Positions 24,300-38,200 of a stretch of DNA of 64,000 nucleotides are shown here, piece by piece. The stretch comes from Paragonimus westermani. Taxonomy: Eukaryota; Platyhelminthes; Trematoda; Plagiorchiida; Troglotrematidae. The position numbers were made by a program, and so were the translations under genes. Location of the stretch: positions 62,001-126,000 of the forward strand of contig QNGE01000770.1 of NCBI GenBank assembly GCA_008508345.1, written 5' to 3'. Each line of letters begins with the position of its first letter. Position 1 is the stretch's first letter. Below the pieces are notes generated by a model. That model was not told where the DNA came from, did no database searches, and saw only the letters and a program-made list of their open reading frames with translations.

Positions 24300-25642
24300 T
24301 AGGTTCACTCATAGAACCTTACATGGTTCATGGTAGTCTTCAGGAGTTTTCGACCGAGGTAAGTCGAGTTAATTTCTTTGCGGTTCTATAAATGTCGGAT
24401 CATGCAGTTTCAGAATAAATTTGACCGGAAGTTGCAGTAAACGTGTTGAGGTGAGAATAAGAACTAATGTTTATTTGAAAAGCAGAAGATAAAACGCAAC
24501 TACGCTCAGGGTAAGCACAGTTGTGTACACTGAAACAGTAGGTATGAATAGTCTAGCATAATTTCAAGCGTTTTTAGTTCCGCTCAATCTCCCTGAGAAC
24601 TGGGGTTGCCTCATTTAACTCACAAGTTTGGCTAGCGCTTGAATTCATTGACTGCTAATATCACGGCAGATTTCGTCAGGTTTTCCAGTTTAAACCATGC
24701 AGACGGCCAACCAATGTCGTCTGTAGACTATGCGATGGAGCTCCGAATAACTAGTTGTTTAGTGACTTTACCTGAGTAACACTGACAACGCATTGTCTGT
24801 TCGAATAGAACAACACAGACCTGGGTTAAGTTAGCTGTGACAACTTTAGTTCATAGGGAACTGTCCAGTTTCCTGCTGATTGCTAACATATCTTAGAAGA
24901 CTACAAGTTGTAACCACTTCTTTGCTATCCTCCAGAGCAATACTCTATTTTAAAGGTGGACAGTAAGATGACTTCCTTTCATTTACTAATGGTGCACAGT
25001 GTTCACCGGATAGGACTTCATTTATTGACGCTTGAAAATGCTTTCCGGAAGCCGCAGTGAAAATCTGGCAACACGAACGGATAAACAGTCACAACCTAAA
25101 ACATTTGAGAAAAAGCACGTTATTTTATTGTAAACTTACTTAAACCCACTGATATTTAATCCAGCAAGTACCAGTGAATTCATGTCACAATATGCCAGTG
25201 TACTGTGATTTTCAAGTTGTCCAACTGGGAAGCCCAACACTGCCGACTGAATTCGCTTGTTGCCTTAGAGCAAACGTGTCAGAATGATGAACACAGAAGC
25301 CTGACTCCTCAGGTGATGCTGAAATCATTGCGACAAAAGTAGCTTTCAGATAACTGTAATTATAACTGCCAGCAAAATGGCTGTCGAGTCTAAATGTTGT
25401 TAATCTCTAGGCATGCTTCACTGTAGCGTCTCTGCGAAAGTTATGGCTGTTTTCATTTATTTGCCAACCGTCAGTATGATTCTTTTCTCCACCTGGCGTG
25501 GTCGTTGTCATGATAACCCCTCTGTCCAACGTCCACTATGTGGATGGTTCCATCAACGATTACATCGACTACACTCGTGTAGTCTTTGTACACATTGGTT
25601 ATCACCCATTTTTGAAGAGAAAACATGATACCGATAAAGAAG
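24300..25642. other. No gene recognised
   Basis: Short frames only. Nothing assigned. Confidence 0.25.
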
Positions 25643-25915
25643 GTTTACGAAAAACTAAGCTGCGGAAAATCTGGACTTCTACTGGATTCGAACCGGCGAG
25701 GGAAACAGCATGTCAAGATAAAGCAAATGCTTTATCAAGTGTGCATGATGAACATGTGTTCCACAATGAGGTTTTTGAGTTTCCCGCGTGACTGTGGTAG
25801 CGCTAGTGAAGTGAGTGCTACGTGTTGGTATGCTGTTTCGTTCATTGATCTGAATCCAGCAGAAGTCCAGATGTTTTTGCAATGAGTTTTCTTCTGAACT
25901 AATAGATCTGCCAAC
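25643..25915. mobile_element. tRNA-related SINE pair in inverted orientation, copy T2
   Basis: The left half (-) has a perfect box B GGTTCGAATCC (25684-25694, complement), preceded by ATGCTGTTTC and a D-arm-like TTGATAAAGCA. The right half (+) has box B GATCTGAATCC at 25847-25857, preceded by ATGCTGTTTC and GTAGCGCTAGTGA. After box B both halves share AG-AGAAGTCCAGAT, a TT-GCA stretch and AGTTTT before diverging. As at 7632-7907, the tRNA 5' ends face inward and the tails point outward. Both loci carry ATCTGCC just past the right tail (near 7895 and 25906). The tails of the two loci are related but clearly diverged. Confidence 0.7.
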
Positions 25916-28900
25916 CTATCATCACTTATAAAAGGTGGATATGGTCGGTTGAAATATGACAGTCCGGGCTTTGTGCATGTCAAAATTGTACCCTGTCGTA
26001 CATGACTGAACTCCTAGATGGTTGATAAATTTTGCAGTCAGTGCCAATAGGAACAGCATTCTAGATGTCTGATCACTTAGCACAAATACACGATGCCACC
26101 TATCGCGATGACGCAGCGCAACTCACGAATGGTCCCTTGGCCTTTTCGGCCTCATAAACAGTAAACCAAGTGCATCTGTGGCTCAACCCAAATTTTCCTC
26201 ATACCTCTTCATCCAAAGATGTATATAAACGCAACGATCGCGCCGATTCCGTGAACTGACTAACGGTCGTCACATTGTACGGGAGGATACCAGAAGGTCG
26301 ATACGCGCGCAAAACAGTTTTCTGTTCAGTTAACACCCGCTTTCACCGTTAGCTGCCTGTTTAAGTGGACTACTACTATGGGTGCGAATGAGCGGAATGC
26401 ATGTTCCTGCCATCTACCAAAGTGCCTTTATCTTGTCAACAAATCGGATTATACTCTTGACTCTCCACTCGTAGGTCATGTACAAAAGTTTCGCCAAAAC
26501 AAACTGCATCTCGGTGCAAACACAGTGTACAAATTTAGAAGTGCGTCAAGACAAGGGCTTGCTTTGGCCTTGTTCACCATGGATTGCTCAGGCGTACAAG
26601 GGTGTCACCTTTCATGGTATAGGTTGTGTAACTGCACGGCAGTCTGAATGTATCGATCCAACTGGACCTCAGCGATAAGGCTTTTGTATTCACTAATCGT
26701 ATTTATTGCTCGAATAATGAACTAGGTGTTTCTATTTTGTCCCAATGTGTGTGTTTCTTGAAGCCAAACGTATTTTTATTTTGCTACCGAAAGTCTAGCT
26801 GTGAGGGCTGTTCAGTGATTTAGTTACTTATTTCGTCTTACCAATACCAAACTTTGAAATTACATTTCTGAAAGACAGATTTGTTCACTTCTTTAGTACA
26901 AAATTTTAGGTGACACTTACCGAACAACTGAAGACCGCTGTTTCTAATTCAAAGGTGATTCAGGCCACGGAATAAGGTGTCTTTATCAATTCCTTCTTGC
27001 CACTATTTCATTTCCTAAGTCACCCGTAAACGACTGTCTACCTGATGCCGCGTTTATCACACCGACCATCTGCAACTTTTTTCTGATTGTAAATTACATG
27101 ACTCACCTAATCCTAGCTCTTTTATTTCTGCAATGATGTACCTTTCACGTGCGTTCCTGTTCCCGTCGTTTGTCTACATCAACCCAAGTACTTGTATTTA
27201 TAAGCTGAGAAGACTGACTGACAACGGAACCGATCACCAATAATATTCTGTCCTGGATCACAGCGACCAGCCTTATTGCAAAATCTGATAGTATAGAGAT
27301 TACGTGCTTCACGGAATATAACATTCGTGGTGAGTTACCTGGGAACATCTTTTCCCAATTAATGACAGTTATACAACCATCGTAAACTAAAATACTTCAT
27401 AGGAAGTGCCCTGATAATTTAACAGCTGTGGGAAACGAATGTCCAGCAAACAGATTAAGTAAATCAGAAACCACTTCCGAAAGCAATCTCATTTGAGACA
27501 CAAAAGGGAATTATCTCAGATCGTCATTTTGATTCGAGAAACCTCATCAGAATACTTGAAGAATGTTCTTCATTACTGCCTGACAGCTTGCGCTGCCAAG
27601 TTACATCGAACATATTTTCCCGCATAATCAAATTTTCTAGCTAATGGACAAATCAGAATTTGAAACACAACTTGGAGTTTTTATGAGTCCAAGGACGAAT
27701 TTTATCTCCTATCGAGTGTTCTTACCAAGCTAGTTGTAAGTGAATATATTTTTGTCTAAAAACCTTGCTTTTAATGTGAACAATCTTGTTTAATTGGCAA
27801 CACTCATTACTACGGTTGAGTATATCACCTTTTTCCCGCATAAACGCAATAATTGTCAAAAATACCACGCCACATTAAACTTTTCATAATTCAAGCACAT
27901 TGCAATTTTCCGTGTGCTGTTGCCCAGTCGCTAAAGGCAGACAAAACAAGTTACTCGATACTCTTGAAACCATTAGTGACAAATCACCAGTGAAGTGTTT
28001 AGGGAAAAGAGCGATATACACGAACGTTAATGAGAAAATGATTTTCTCAATTCTCCATTGACTCAAGAGAATAAAGCATAGCTTTTCCTGTACGAAAATG
28101 AACAATTGGATAAAAGTGGGCGCGTATTATTCCCAGGTTTAAAACCACTTGCATCTGGCTGCAATCTGTTTAGATGGAACAATCTGGAACAACGGTGGTT
28201 TCGTTGAAAAACAGTACCATGTTTTTCTTCATAAAGTAGCCCTTTGAAGGCGTTTTTCACTCAATTACCACCATATTCAGTCAAGTCAACTCGCTGTTAT
28301 CAAGAAAACATACAAATCAGCAAATTGAAAGGAATTAACTTGTTGCGGCTTGTGTTAGTCAGAGTAGTCCAGTGCGGATAAACATTTGTTTGAAATAATC
28401 CACCTTTGGTTTTACCATCAGCCGTCGCTTTTGACTAACATTCGTCATCAAGTAAGGTGGTTCCATTGGTGATTTGATCGCAGTCCAACATTGTCCAATC
28501 ATCCGAACCGTAACCTTATACCCATAAGCGACCGAAATGCAGAGTGAACTGTTATCTTACTGGAGACTGACTGGGCACTGCAAATGAGCAGGCTCGTTGA
28601 AAGCTATTCAAGCGATCACACCAACAGGGAGAATGGCCCATCTAGCTAATTACCTAAGCTGTAGTGTGTAGACACTATAGCGTTAAACTATGAGTAAAAT
28701 AAGTGTGTTCAAAGCTCGATTTATCTTGCCTGTTTAGCTCGCAAATCGGTAACTCCGAATTCTCATCTGGACCACCAGTCATCGTTTTGGGACGAGCGCC
28801 CACTTAGTCCGATTACGGCTTGACGCGTTGGTCTTAAAGTAATTTCAATAGTTATAAGGCCAGCTTTTGCTGTGCATTAACGGCATTGGTGAAGAAAATC

Positions 28901-29923
28901 GTAATGTTCCGCCTATTTGAGGATGATCGGTTACTGGTGAGCTATGCGCTGTGCTTCGTTGTACTTAAAACAAGATTAGTTTATGTGTGATACTTATGGC
29001 GGCGTACAACCATCAAGTGAATAATCACGCATGGAGCTACCATACAGGCCGAGTTTAGTAGCTTTAAAAGAACCAGAAATTGAATAATGCGAAGTTACTC
29101 TAATAGAATACAGCACTACTGCCGTGGTTAGAATGCACGAAAAAGCTCCACTGTCCTGTCCACTTGCTAACCCAAAAAGAGTTGTTTTGTAACCCTAGGA
29201 TGGTGGGAGAACAACAGTCGTCATGAGGAAAAAATGTGTGTTAAACTGTGACAAACGTTATCACAAATGAGAACCGATAGCATTATCTGCAATATGGGTT
29301 TGGCATTACACTTACATTTATCTGTCCGTGAGTTTTTTCTTACACCGAATCAAATTGTGAGTATAAAGGACTAATCAGAGAGGATTTGTTTCGCCTTTGT
29401 AAATCAGGTACACTAGCTTACTACAGACTGCAACAGTCAGTTCAGAAATGAACACATTGTAAAATGCGATGAATGCGAGCTAAACTGGAGCAGAAAATGA
29501 CATAACATGGCTGGAAACACAGGCAACCCGGGGTTTTTGCTGGAGCCTGTCAGTAGTATGTAAGGATCCATGATCCATGTGCAGAAGTCTGAAACAAAAG
29601 CCTACCAAACAAATGTTTTTTGGCTGTTTCCATAATTATATTTGAAAACAACCCTATCGTAACAGTTTATTGTGCAACCACAGCTGATGGGGAATAGTGA
29701 TCTGTTTGGCAGTCAATGTCAAATGGGGACCGACTAACCGCACTGATAATTCAAATAGCAACCAGGATTTCTCAGATATGTTTGAAACGCCCGCCGAGCA
29801 GTATATGGACCGCAGTGATGAAAATGTCCGCGAAGTATATAATGTTCATTAGAAATGTAAACTGAGATGCTAATGAAGTTGATCGCAACCTCCGCGACCC
29901 TACAGAACTTTCAGACAGCGCCC
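25916..29923. other. No gene recognised
   Basis: Four kb with short frames only. A minus-strand CTGATGAGGTTTCTCGAATC near 27535-27553 recalls a hammerhead core but fails on inspection. Nothing else recognised. Confidence 0.25.
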
Positions 29924-29986
29924 TTGAAAGAGGCATTATACTCGAGTTTTGTTCTTGGTGGAGCTCGTTACTAGTACATATTTTCA
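29924..29986 (-). ncRNA. Degenerate hammerhead-ribozyme-like motif (copy b)
   Basis: Minus strand. The helix I strands TACTA (29972-29976) and TAATG (29934-29938) pair at four of five positions, including one U-G. The distal strands GAAA (29982-29985) and TTTC (29926-29929) pair perfectly across an internal loop, in the same place as in the copy at 595-655. The core GTAACGA (29965-29971) differs from CTGANGA at two sites. GAAA has become AAAA, the helix III palindrome CTCGAG is intact (29941-29946), and the cleavage triplet is GTA. About 60 bp align without gaps to the copy at 256-323. The following minus-strand sequence (SVGSRRLRS in the frame 29772-30029) also resembles the conserved flank of the first two copies. 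No PLE coding sequence lies nearby. Confidence 0.5.
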
Positions 29987-32900
29987 TCAGGGCCGCGACC
30001 TGTACTCTGGCTGCACGTTCGTGTGACATTGTGTTAGGTAAAACCGGCCCATATAGAACTTGACTGCTCAGCTATATTCACTAGCGTTTAATGCTTACTG
30101 GTATGTTAACGGTATTCTTGAAGAACTCAGCATGCTCCAGTCGTTCACAAACTCCTCAGTCAGCAATTTTCACTTGTTATTCACCATACTCAATATCTTT
30201 CACAATTTCTATCTAGAAGTGACGACTGTCTCAAATTGGCCTGGATTGAGAAATAATCATGATGAAATTTACTTTAATGGTCGACAGCAAAATCTTTGGT
30301 TTATTTTTTTGGATAAGGACGATTGACAGCTCCGGGATTTCATTTTACTCATGGGTTCAAACCTCATCTTCGGAGTTGAAGTTATGTCAGGAATATTTCT
30401 TGGATTCAGTCGAATAATGTTTACCTTTCTGAAATGCTCATCGAGTGAATGTTTGATGAAGGCAAAAAATGACAGTATTTTATAAAATTTGTAAATACAT
30501 CCACATTTAATACAGTGGACACACCATTTCCTGTTAATCTCAACGACTAATTTTTTGAATTACTGTTGCTAATCAAAAATATGAGTGTAAAGTGGCGACG
30601 TTGAAAATGGCGACGTGTGTGTCTGTTAGTAGGCTTATTGGTCAATATGGCAAACAAGGACAGACATTGGTATGGTATATCAGACGTAAACTGTTTGATT
30701 CCTATTTTGCTTATTGTACTGATATATTTTTACTCTCAAGCCTGTAAGGCAATGCTCACCAAACTTACTCTCTTTTAACTGAAGCGTCATTGCATTCTCC
30801 CCTCTTGCCTGCTGTACTCACCATTAGGTTTGACAGCTGACTCAGGTAAGCTACATTCACTTCCTCGTCATCCTTTGGATCTATCAACTGTAAAGACTTG
30901 AAAATCCAACTTTTTTAGTGCAAACACAAAACACAAGCACAAGAAGTCCTGCTTTCTACGTGTGACTTAGTTCAAGCTCGCTAGAGTAACTCAATAGTTT
31001 AAAATGTCAGTACACCAAGCCTGAATAGAATACAGCTGATTAGGTGGAACTTCCAATGATCGGTGGTCAAAAAATGGCATGCTCATGCAAATCGTTTGGG
31101 AATGTACTGTTCCCTAAAATGACTTGTAGAAACGTGATTTACGAAACTCTGTTCTTATTAGTTAGAGTGAGGCTGACATATAGAAATTGTGGTGGCTGTG
31201 GTTAGTTATGCATTATTTGGAACTGGACAAGAACAAAAAATTAGGCAACTTTGGTGAACAGCGCTCTCGACGTTTACATGTTCCATTTATGCATAAATAT
31301 ATATATATATAATGTATATGTACAACGTTTACATGCTGTGTTCATTCTTGTAATATTGTCGGCCAACTTCAGAGAGACACCTAGGCAGTAAAGAGATGTC
31401 TCAAAAGTTAATCCGTTATCAAGCTTTTGATTATTCTCATATTGATAGACACAAACACCCAGATACCCCGACAACTACTGACGACCCTCCACTATTTCAT
31501 CTACGACGACGTCGAACAAGAATGGAAAATTGGACAAAAGTAACGGTTGCAAACGGTGGACGACGTAAGACTTAGACCTTAGCGCTAACGTGACACTTGC
31601 CTTCAACCTGGTGCACTAGATGGAATCGGCGAGCAAATGAGGCCGAGATCAGACTGTGCTATTTCCCCTGGTGAACAGAAACGAAGTACACGCATCGAGA
31701 ACTTGAATGTCTACAGGATGCGTCACTAACAAACGCTGTCTGCCTAGGTCCTATTTCAATAACGTACGATGCTAGCTGTTTAGCTGGCAAAGGAAGCATC
31801 CACAAATACTTTTGGAATCATGAGTAGTTTTCATCCCCACCCTACCTCTGGCTAAATAATTATTGGAACTAGCGGCCAGGAGTGTTCACTAATGGATATG
31901 TTGTCTTTGGCTTTTCCTGAATTAATTAGACCTGGTTAGACAGATAGCACAGGGACTTTTGCAATTCTTTTGCTCATATTTTATGTTAGCTTTCATACTG
32001 AAAGACATTTGGAACAAACTACTTTCGGTTATAAGCAGTGAGCTCATGGTTTGCTGAGTTTACTGTTCATCAGCTCTGTATATTCTCGTCATGACTCAAT
32101 CTTAAAATCTGCCCTGCATTCGTGTGCATTAATCGGGGTGACCATCGTGCCCTTCACTTTATGTACGGCACGCTCGAATTGTAACACTTGAATGTGCAAT
32201 CACATCCACTTGTCAGTGACTCTGGTCTATTGGTTCCTTTCAAACACACTGCTTGGGTGTATATTCATCCTTTTACTAGCATCGACAGGTGTCAACCTTA
32301 AAGTACATACCCTTTTGGAGTCCGTGTGTGTAATTAAAATATTTCATGGCGCGATTTACTAAGATTTCTAATAATATGAACCGTGGATTGGTTAATGTTA
32401 CCTGAAATATTCCCATAGAAGTAAAATTCAAATTTTGTTCGCCGCTTTTCCGTCACTTGTCAAAAAGAATTGAAAACCAAATCAACTGCGTGACATTCTT
32501 TTTGAGATAAAAAGTTTGAACCAACGAATTTTTGTATGAAGTATGTACCTATCTCAATCTGAGTTCAAATCGATTTGTGGAATCAGACAACAAATGAACG
32601 CAAAAAATCTGCAGCTTGTGTTTCACAATAATTTTATGATAGCCATCAAATTTTTAGTGGATCATTAGAAATTGAGACAGTCAAGTGGAAACAGTTTTAC
32701 TATTAGTCTACGGTTATTATGTAAAAAATTTATTTGGATCAGGCACGCGTTCATCTACGCAAAATACGGTGTAATATATCTTTGAGTGACTACAGCGTAC
32801 AGATGAAAAATGTATACCTGGAACATATGGTGTTCCGTTTCCGTTGTTAGAAACCATATCTGCAGCTTAAAGTGCAACATTTCTCTTACAAAATATTCTT

Positions 32901-34998
32901 AAAAAGTTTCTCAAAATAAACGGAGTCCGTAAAACAGTTCAGGTAGTCACGAACGGTTGAAAGCAAATGCAGATAAACTGCGTGCTTCAATACCAAGTAT
33001 GGTTTCTATCCTGTCGCCAAGAAAGTTTGAATGTTTGTTATGCACGAAATATGAACCAATAGCTGCGAGCACAACTCACCTCATACTCTACACAATAGCA
33101 ACTTGCTTCCAGGTCACCTTTGTTTGCTTAACACAGTCGAAAACCCTGAATAAAACCAAGTGTTCTGTGACAATATTGTATAATCGTTCGCTTTTATTCT
33201 GCTGTGATGTAACGTTTACTATTACGGATCATTAATTTCGCTTCTCTTAGCCAGTCAAACACGATAAAAACCTCAAGTCACCAAGTGAAACAACTACTTA
33301 CTAGCGATATATCGTGCCCATCACTTCGTCGTTTTTAGATTGTGATAGCTAAATTGTCTATTTTTGTGGCAACTGTACAAGGTTGCACGGGCAAACACCT
33401 CGTTAGTCTATCTGGACCCTAGAGCATCTTACAGGTTTACTACGTGATTTTCAATCCCTTTGTCTCTCTTACGCTAGTTGATTATACGGTCTATCTCGGT
33501 TTCACTTATGCCAGTAAATTACCATAAATGATAAGCGTAATTGCGGAAAGTGTGTATGAAAATTCAGCCAGCCTCTAACTTGACAACGGGTTGAAGAGCA
33601 TGGTATTTTAGCCGTTATGTAGTTCTTAGTCAAACTTCCCCTGAAGCGCCTGGTTGACTTTGTGGGTGCAGCCACTCAGCGAGTGAATCTCAACTGTTTA
33701 CGCAACCAAGAAAACGGCAGACGCTGACGACTTTAGATACAAACTCATTTGTGAGTGTGTTAACTCACTTATCTCACACTCATTCGTGCTCGTAGTTCGA
33801 CCCGTATGTTAAGCGTATTTGCAAGAAATATGCAAAAGTTCAGTGCGTCTCGAGGCAGCGACATATAGCGACATATATATATATATACAATATAGCTGTT
33901 AAATTTTGTCTATTGTTTACAATTTACCGGATGTATACAGTTACTTTCGTAGTTGTTACTCATTTGGAAGGTGTACTCGATGAAAGTGGATCAAGCATAC
34001 ACATACCGCATGAAAGTTAGATGCAGAGGTTATAAATTACAAACATACTTGTGTGACAGGTAATTTTTAAACAATAATCCACTCATAAAATTGACACTAT
34101 CAGCGATAAAGTTTCGTCAATAATTCAGGGATACCGGCTTTTGCATGGAAGCTTGGAAGCGATTAATTATATGATTGAGGCTTACGCATTTAGTTGAACA
34201 AGCTACAAGTCTATATTTTGGTTGTCACCAGTCGAGTACTAGCATTCGTTACACTGACATTTTCTACTGATAAAACTAGGTGCAATTAAAAATCGTCGCA
34301 TTACAGACCCTCTGGACGATTGTCTGGGTCGTAGTACAAATCGGATGCTTGAAAGAACGGGGCAGTTGACTCATGATGAACTCACGTAGGTGAAATATAT
34401 TTTGACTATGATTCGTTCAAGATGATGAGCTTGCTGATAATCAATATGTGTTTCACAGATTAAACAGCAGAATCAGTTGAAACCGGATACCCCAGCTGCA
34501 AGCTTTCTCAGTTCACCATTGTCACCATCAATCTACCACAGACACCTAGACCGTATTTGAGTTCTGTTTGACCACAATCTATAGTTCGTTCCGTGCGAAT
34601 TAACGACCAACTTACAAAATACACAATTCTAACTTAAATTGTGCCCAGTCCACATCAGAGTTATTTTGAGCAGTGGAAATCAATTACTTTACGCCTATAT
34701 CGGGCGTTATTTAACTCGCATCACTGAATTGACGTATGCAGTTAAAATTGCAAGTCAAACAAAATGTACGCTTTGACACACAATCATGTACGAAACGATC
34801 TGTACTGATAGGATGGGAATGACGATTAAGACAACATATGCAGAGAGGGCTTGGAAGGCCAGCCCAAACTGTCAGATTAGTCCAACAGCATGGGACGGAA
34901 TGCGATACTTTAATGCGTGTTACCGAGCCAACGCTAGGGGAGTAATTGATATCATGTAGTCTCATGATTCTGGTGCCAGAACTTGAGATGCACTCCTT
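29987..34998. other. No gene recognised; two AT microsatellites
   Basis: Five kb. AT tracts occur at 31297-31321 (flanked by an 11-bp direct repeat ACGTTTACATG at about 31269 and 31325) and 33871-33892. Frames such as 32957-33235 (+) have no recognisable domain. Confidence 0.3.
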
Positions 34999-35247
34999 TT
35001 GAGCAACATGAATTGGTTGTCATTCTGTAGACGCTGCGATAACGAACCTCGTCTGGGCCACACTGTGTTTGTAAGGCTTTTCCCAGTGTGTGCAAATTAC
35101 CTATCTGAAACGTTACACAGGAGTCTGGTTTCATCGATTAATCATCGTATAGACAGTTGCAACACAGCTGCCCGTAAGAATGCGCACGCCTTTGTTGTCA
35201 GCAATTCGCACCAGGTATGTATGAACAGTATACTATTCCGAGGTTAG
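34999..35247 (+). pseudogene. Possible PLE linker fragment
   Basis: An 82-codon frame whose middle reads TVFVRLFPVCANYLSETLH and then SSINHRIDSCNTAA. In PLEs the linker before GIY-YIG reads roughly V-LPFKGD, a variable stretch, then ..AI.RTF.AA.L, and the order and spacing here are similar. The LPFKGD core is not preserved and neither RT nor YIG motifs flank it, so this is tentative. The frame runs past a CAGGTATGT donor-like site at about 35212. Confidence 0.25.
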
Positions 35248-38200
35248 TTGAGATGAGCACAGGTTCACTTTCAGACTAACCAGTAAAACAGCATATTTTA
35301 GGCGGCCGAGATATACGTAGCTGTAGAAGATAACAATCGTCTCATCTTCTAACCAAATGAACTTGTCAACAGAAATTAAAAAATCAACAAGAGATATCTG
35401 TTTATACGGAAAATCACTATGAGTACAGTCAAGTTAACGGAAACAGGAAGAATATCAGGGCTTTTGTACATTGATTACATGCTGTTACGTTTTTCACTTC
35501 TGGGGTTGGTTTCGCGAAAATGTGATCAAAAAACTTGATTCCCAGTAGGCCACTAAACAGGAGCATAATATGCATAATGTGTCGATTGTTTTCTCCCCCA
35601 CTATAACTGATGAAATGATAACGAATTTGACATTCACACGGTTTTGTTTAGTGGTACTTCGATTTGATGAAACTCTCAGTGTTCAGACCGCATGTGAACT
35701 TGTGTGTCATGCATTAATAAACACTTTCTAAACTAGCCTTTTAGAAACTGAGGTTATCTGCATGAAACTTTAATCAACCGCGCACAATCACCGGAGTTCA
35801 CCTGGATCAAAATTTGTGGACTGTGTACACTGAAACTCACGTCGTTGATCAACAGTAATTGAGCGTTCTTTAAATTATGGTTACCATTTAAACTACATTT
35901 AACCCGTATAAAATGTCAGCAAATAGGTGGCATATAAAACTGTACCTGAAGGTAGGTTTCAGAGGTTTTATACTGCTCGTTGACTGGGTAGATCTTTAAC
36001 AATGGAAGCTACAGATGTCCGAATAATAAACTAGTTCTTTCTGTCAGAGTTCAGCTTGTCGTCACCGATTTGTTTCCCAGAGTGCACTTTTGAACCGTAG
36101 AGTGCGTTTTCTACAGGTACTTATTATCGTTCTAAGTAGATTTTCATTAGCCAATTGTTGCCTGAATTTTGACGACAATTGGATACGCAATGGCTTCACA
36201 TTAAACAATAATGGGCGAACAGAGTGTTCCACTATCGCTGCATCAACACGGATGATATCCTTATCTGATATTGACGCACTGGTGAAGTTTACTAGACAAG
36301 CACGCGAGAGCGTAATGAATGTGTGCGGTCATGCCACATGAAAACAGTGGCTAGCCAAAGTGTTCCCTTTAAAATAACTTAAAAGGGAATGGATTAGGTT
36401 AGGGAGACTTATAATGACTCCGGTTGTACTATTGGCCAAGAAGGTGCATTTCAGTAAAGCTTGGAGTTGTCCTTCAGGTACACTCTGCTTCCAAAGGATA
36501 ATCTGCAGTAGTGACTGGTGGCATGAATAGATGACCCCTGACCACAGGTATAGCAGCAAGGATACCTTGAGATGTTTATGGTATCAAGTGACTGAAGCGT
36601 TAGTTTAACTATTCAACTGTTAATCTTTGTGAACGATATTTGGAGAAAAAATATCTGTCTCCAACACTAAGATTAAGTTTTCAAGCTGCATGGTGACGTC
36701 ACTGCATAAAATAATAATGAACCGTCAGTCCTTCCTAGAATGTTAGAGGAGCAGTAGAATTCATATACGACTTTGTCTTTTTAGCAAATTGTTCTGAAGC
36801 GTATCGCTGAGAAGTGAACCATGTTTCCCTTTGTGCCGGAGAACAAAGCTTTAGAAGCTTGCAAAAGAATTACAATAAACACCGACCTTTGGGATCCAAC
36901 TAGATTATGTCATTGACGAGTTATGAGTGGAAAAATGATTCTCGCTAAACTGTAACCTTGCACCAGATTAGAATTTGCGCACAATAATTTTCTAAATGTA
37001 GTAGGCGAAAATTTTATAAGAATGCAAAATTTGCTAGCCGTTTCCTGCGGTACTTGATCTGATTAAATCTCTGACACCCTTTGACAAAACACTGCTGGCT
37101 GTATTAAATTAGAAATAAATGATAAAGAAATATTTTCTGTGGTGTACAATAATGAATATTATGAGAAGATGCTGCAGGATGAGTTCGCCACGTAAAATAA
37201 TGCGGTATTGGGGTTATTAGCAATATATTTCAGAAAGTATACAATGATACATAAATCCGTAGTGCTACAGGATAAATATAAGAACTTGCTTGAAACAGCT
37301 GTTTTCACCAACAGCTGGATAGTATTCCAATGTAAGAAGTTCGAACTTTTCAACCTATAGTTATTCATTTTGTTGCGTAGGTCGAAATTATGGTTTTTGC
37401 AAATATGCAGGGAGCCAATAGAGAGAAGATGACATTTAATTTGATTGGTTAATGATAGGTTATGTCTCATCCACCAATCCAATTTCAGGGAGAACTAAAT
37501 CGCCACCGTCAATTAGATGACACGTTTCAAACCGCGTATTTTTCGATGAAGAATTCCTTGTGAACCAAGCGAGCATAGTTATTGGGGAAAGTGTTGTCGA
37601 TTAGTTTCGAAAACCTTTTATGGAAACCACTATTTGGCATATACATACAGGCAGAACGTGTCACTGGTTTTATTTCTAATCGATCGGTTACCATCAGGAG
37701 TGGGTTTTGTCAAAGAAAATCGATCTGGAGTGGAATTGCAGTATTTTGAGGTAGATATTGCTAGTTTTTCAAATAAACTAACATACCACAGAGTGAAAAC
37801 AAGACACGCAACAAGATTATTGTATGCAACATGAAAACTTTGATGTTTCCGTGATCAAAGACATGTCGAACTAATGGGAAAGAGAACACCTAGGTTTGAC
37901 AAAATGGTTACACATTCGTTCGCGACAAGTCACTACAATAATGCCTAGAAATCGTGTTTCATGGTCAGCCAAGTTCTTGCAGTTCTCTGCAAAGCGCTGA
38001 TTTGGGCAATTTCTAGTTATTTCGTAAGTCATAGATGTTATTCAAACAACCACGCCTTTGTGTGTTTTAGAAGAAATTATCATGGTGCCGAAGTTGCCGG
38101 AACCATCGGCTAATGACCGAAGCCGACTTAACTTACTCTATGCATTATTGTTAGCGCATCGGTCCCCATAGCTGGTGGCACTTGCTCTAATTTGTCGCCC

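Noticed and set aside
27530..27555. Minus-strand CTGATGAGGTTTCTCGAATC, hammerhead-like
   Set aside because: GAAA is replaced by GAAT, helix II has at most two base pairs, and the flanks do not form helix I. Isolated CTGATGA heptamers are expected by chance in this much sequence.
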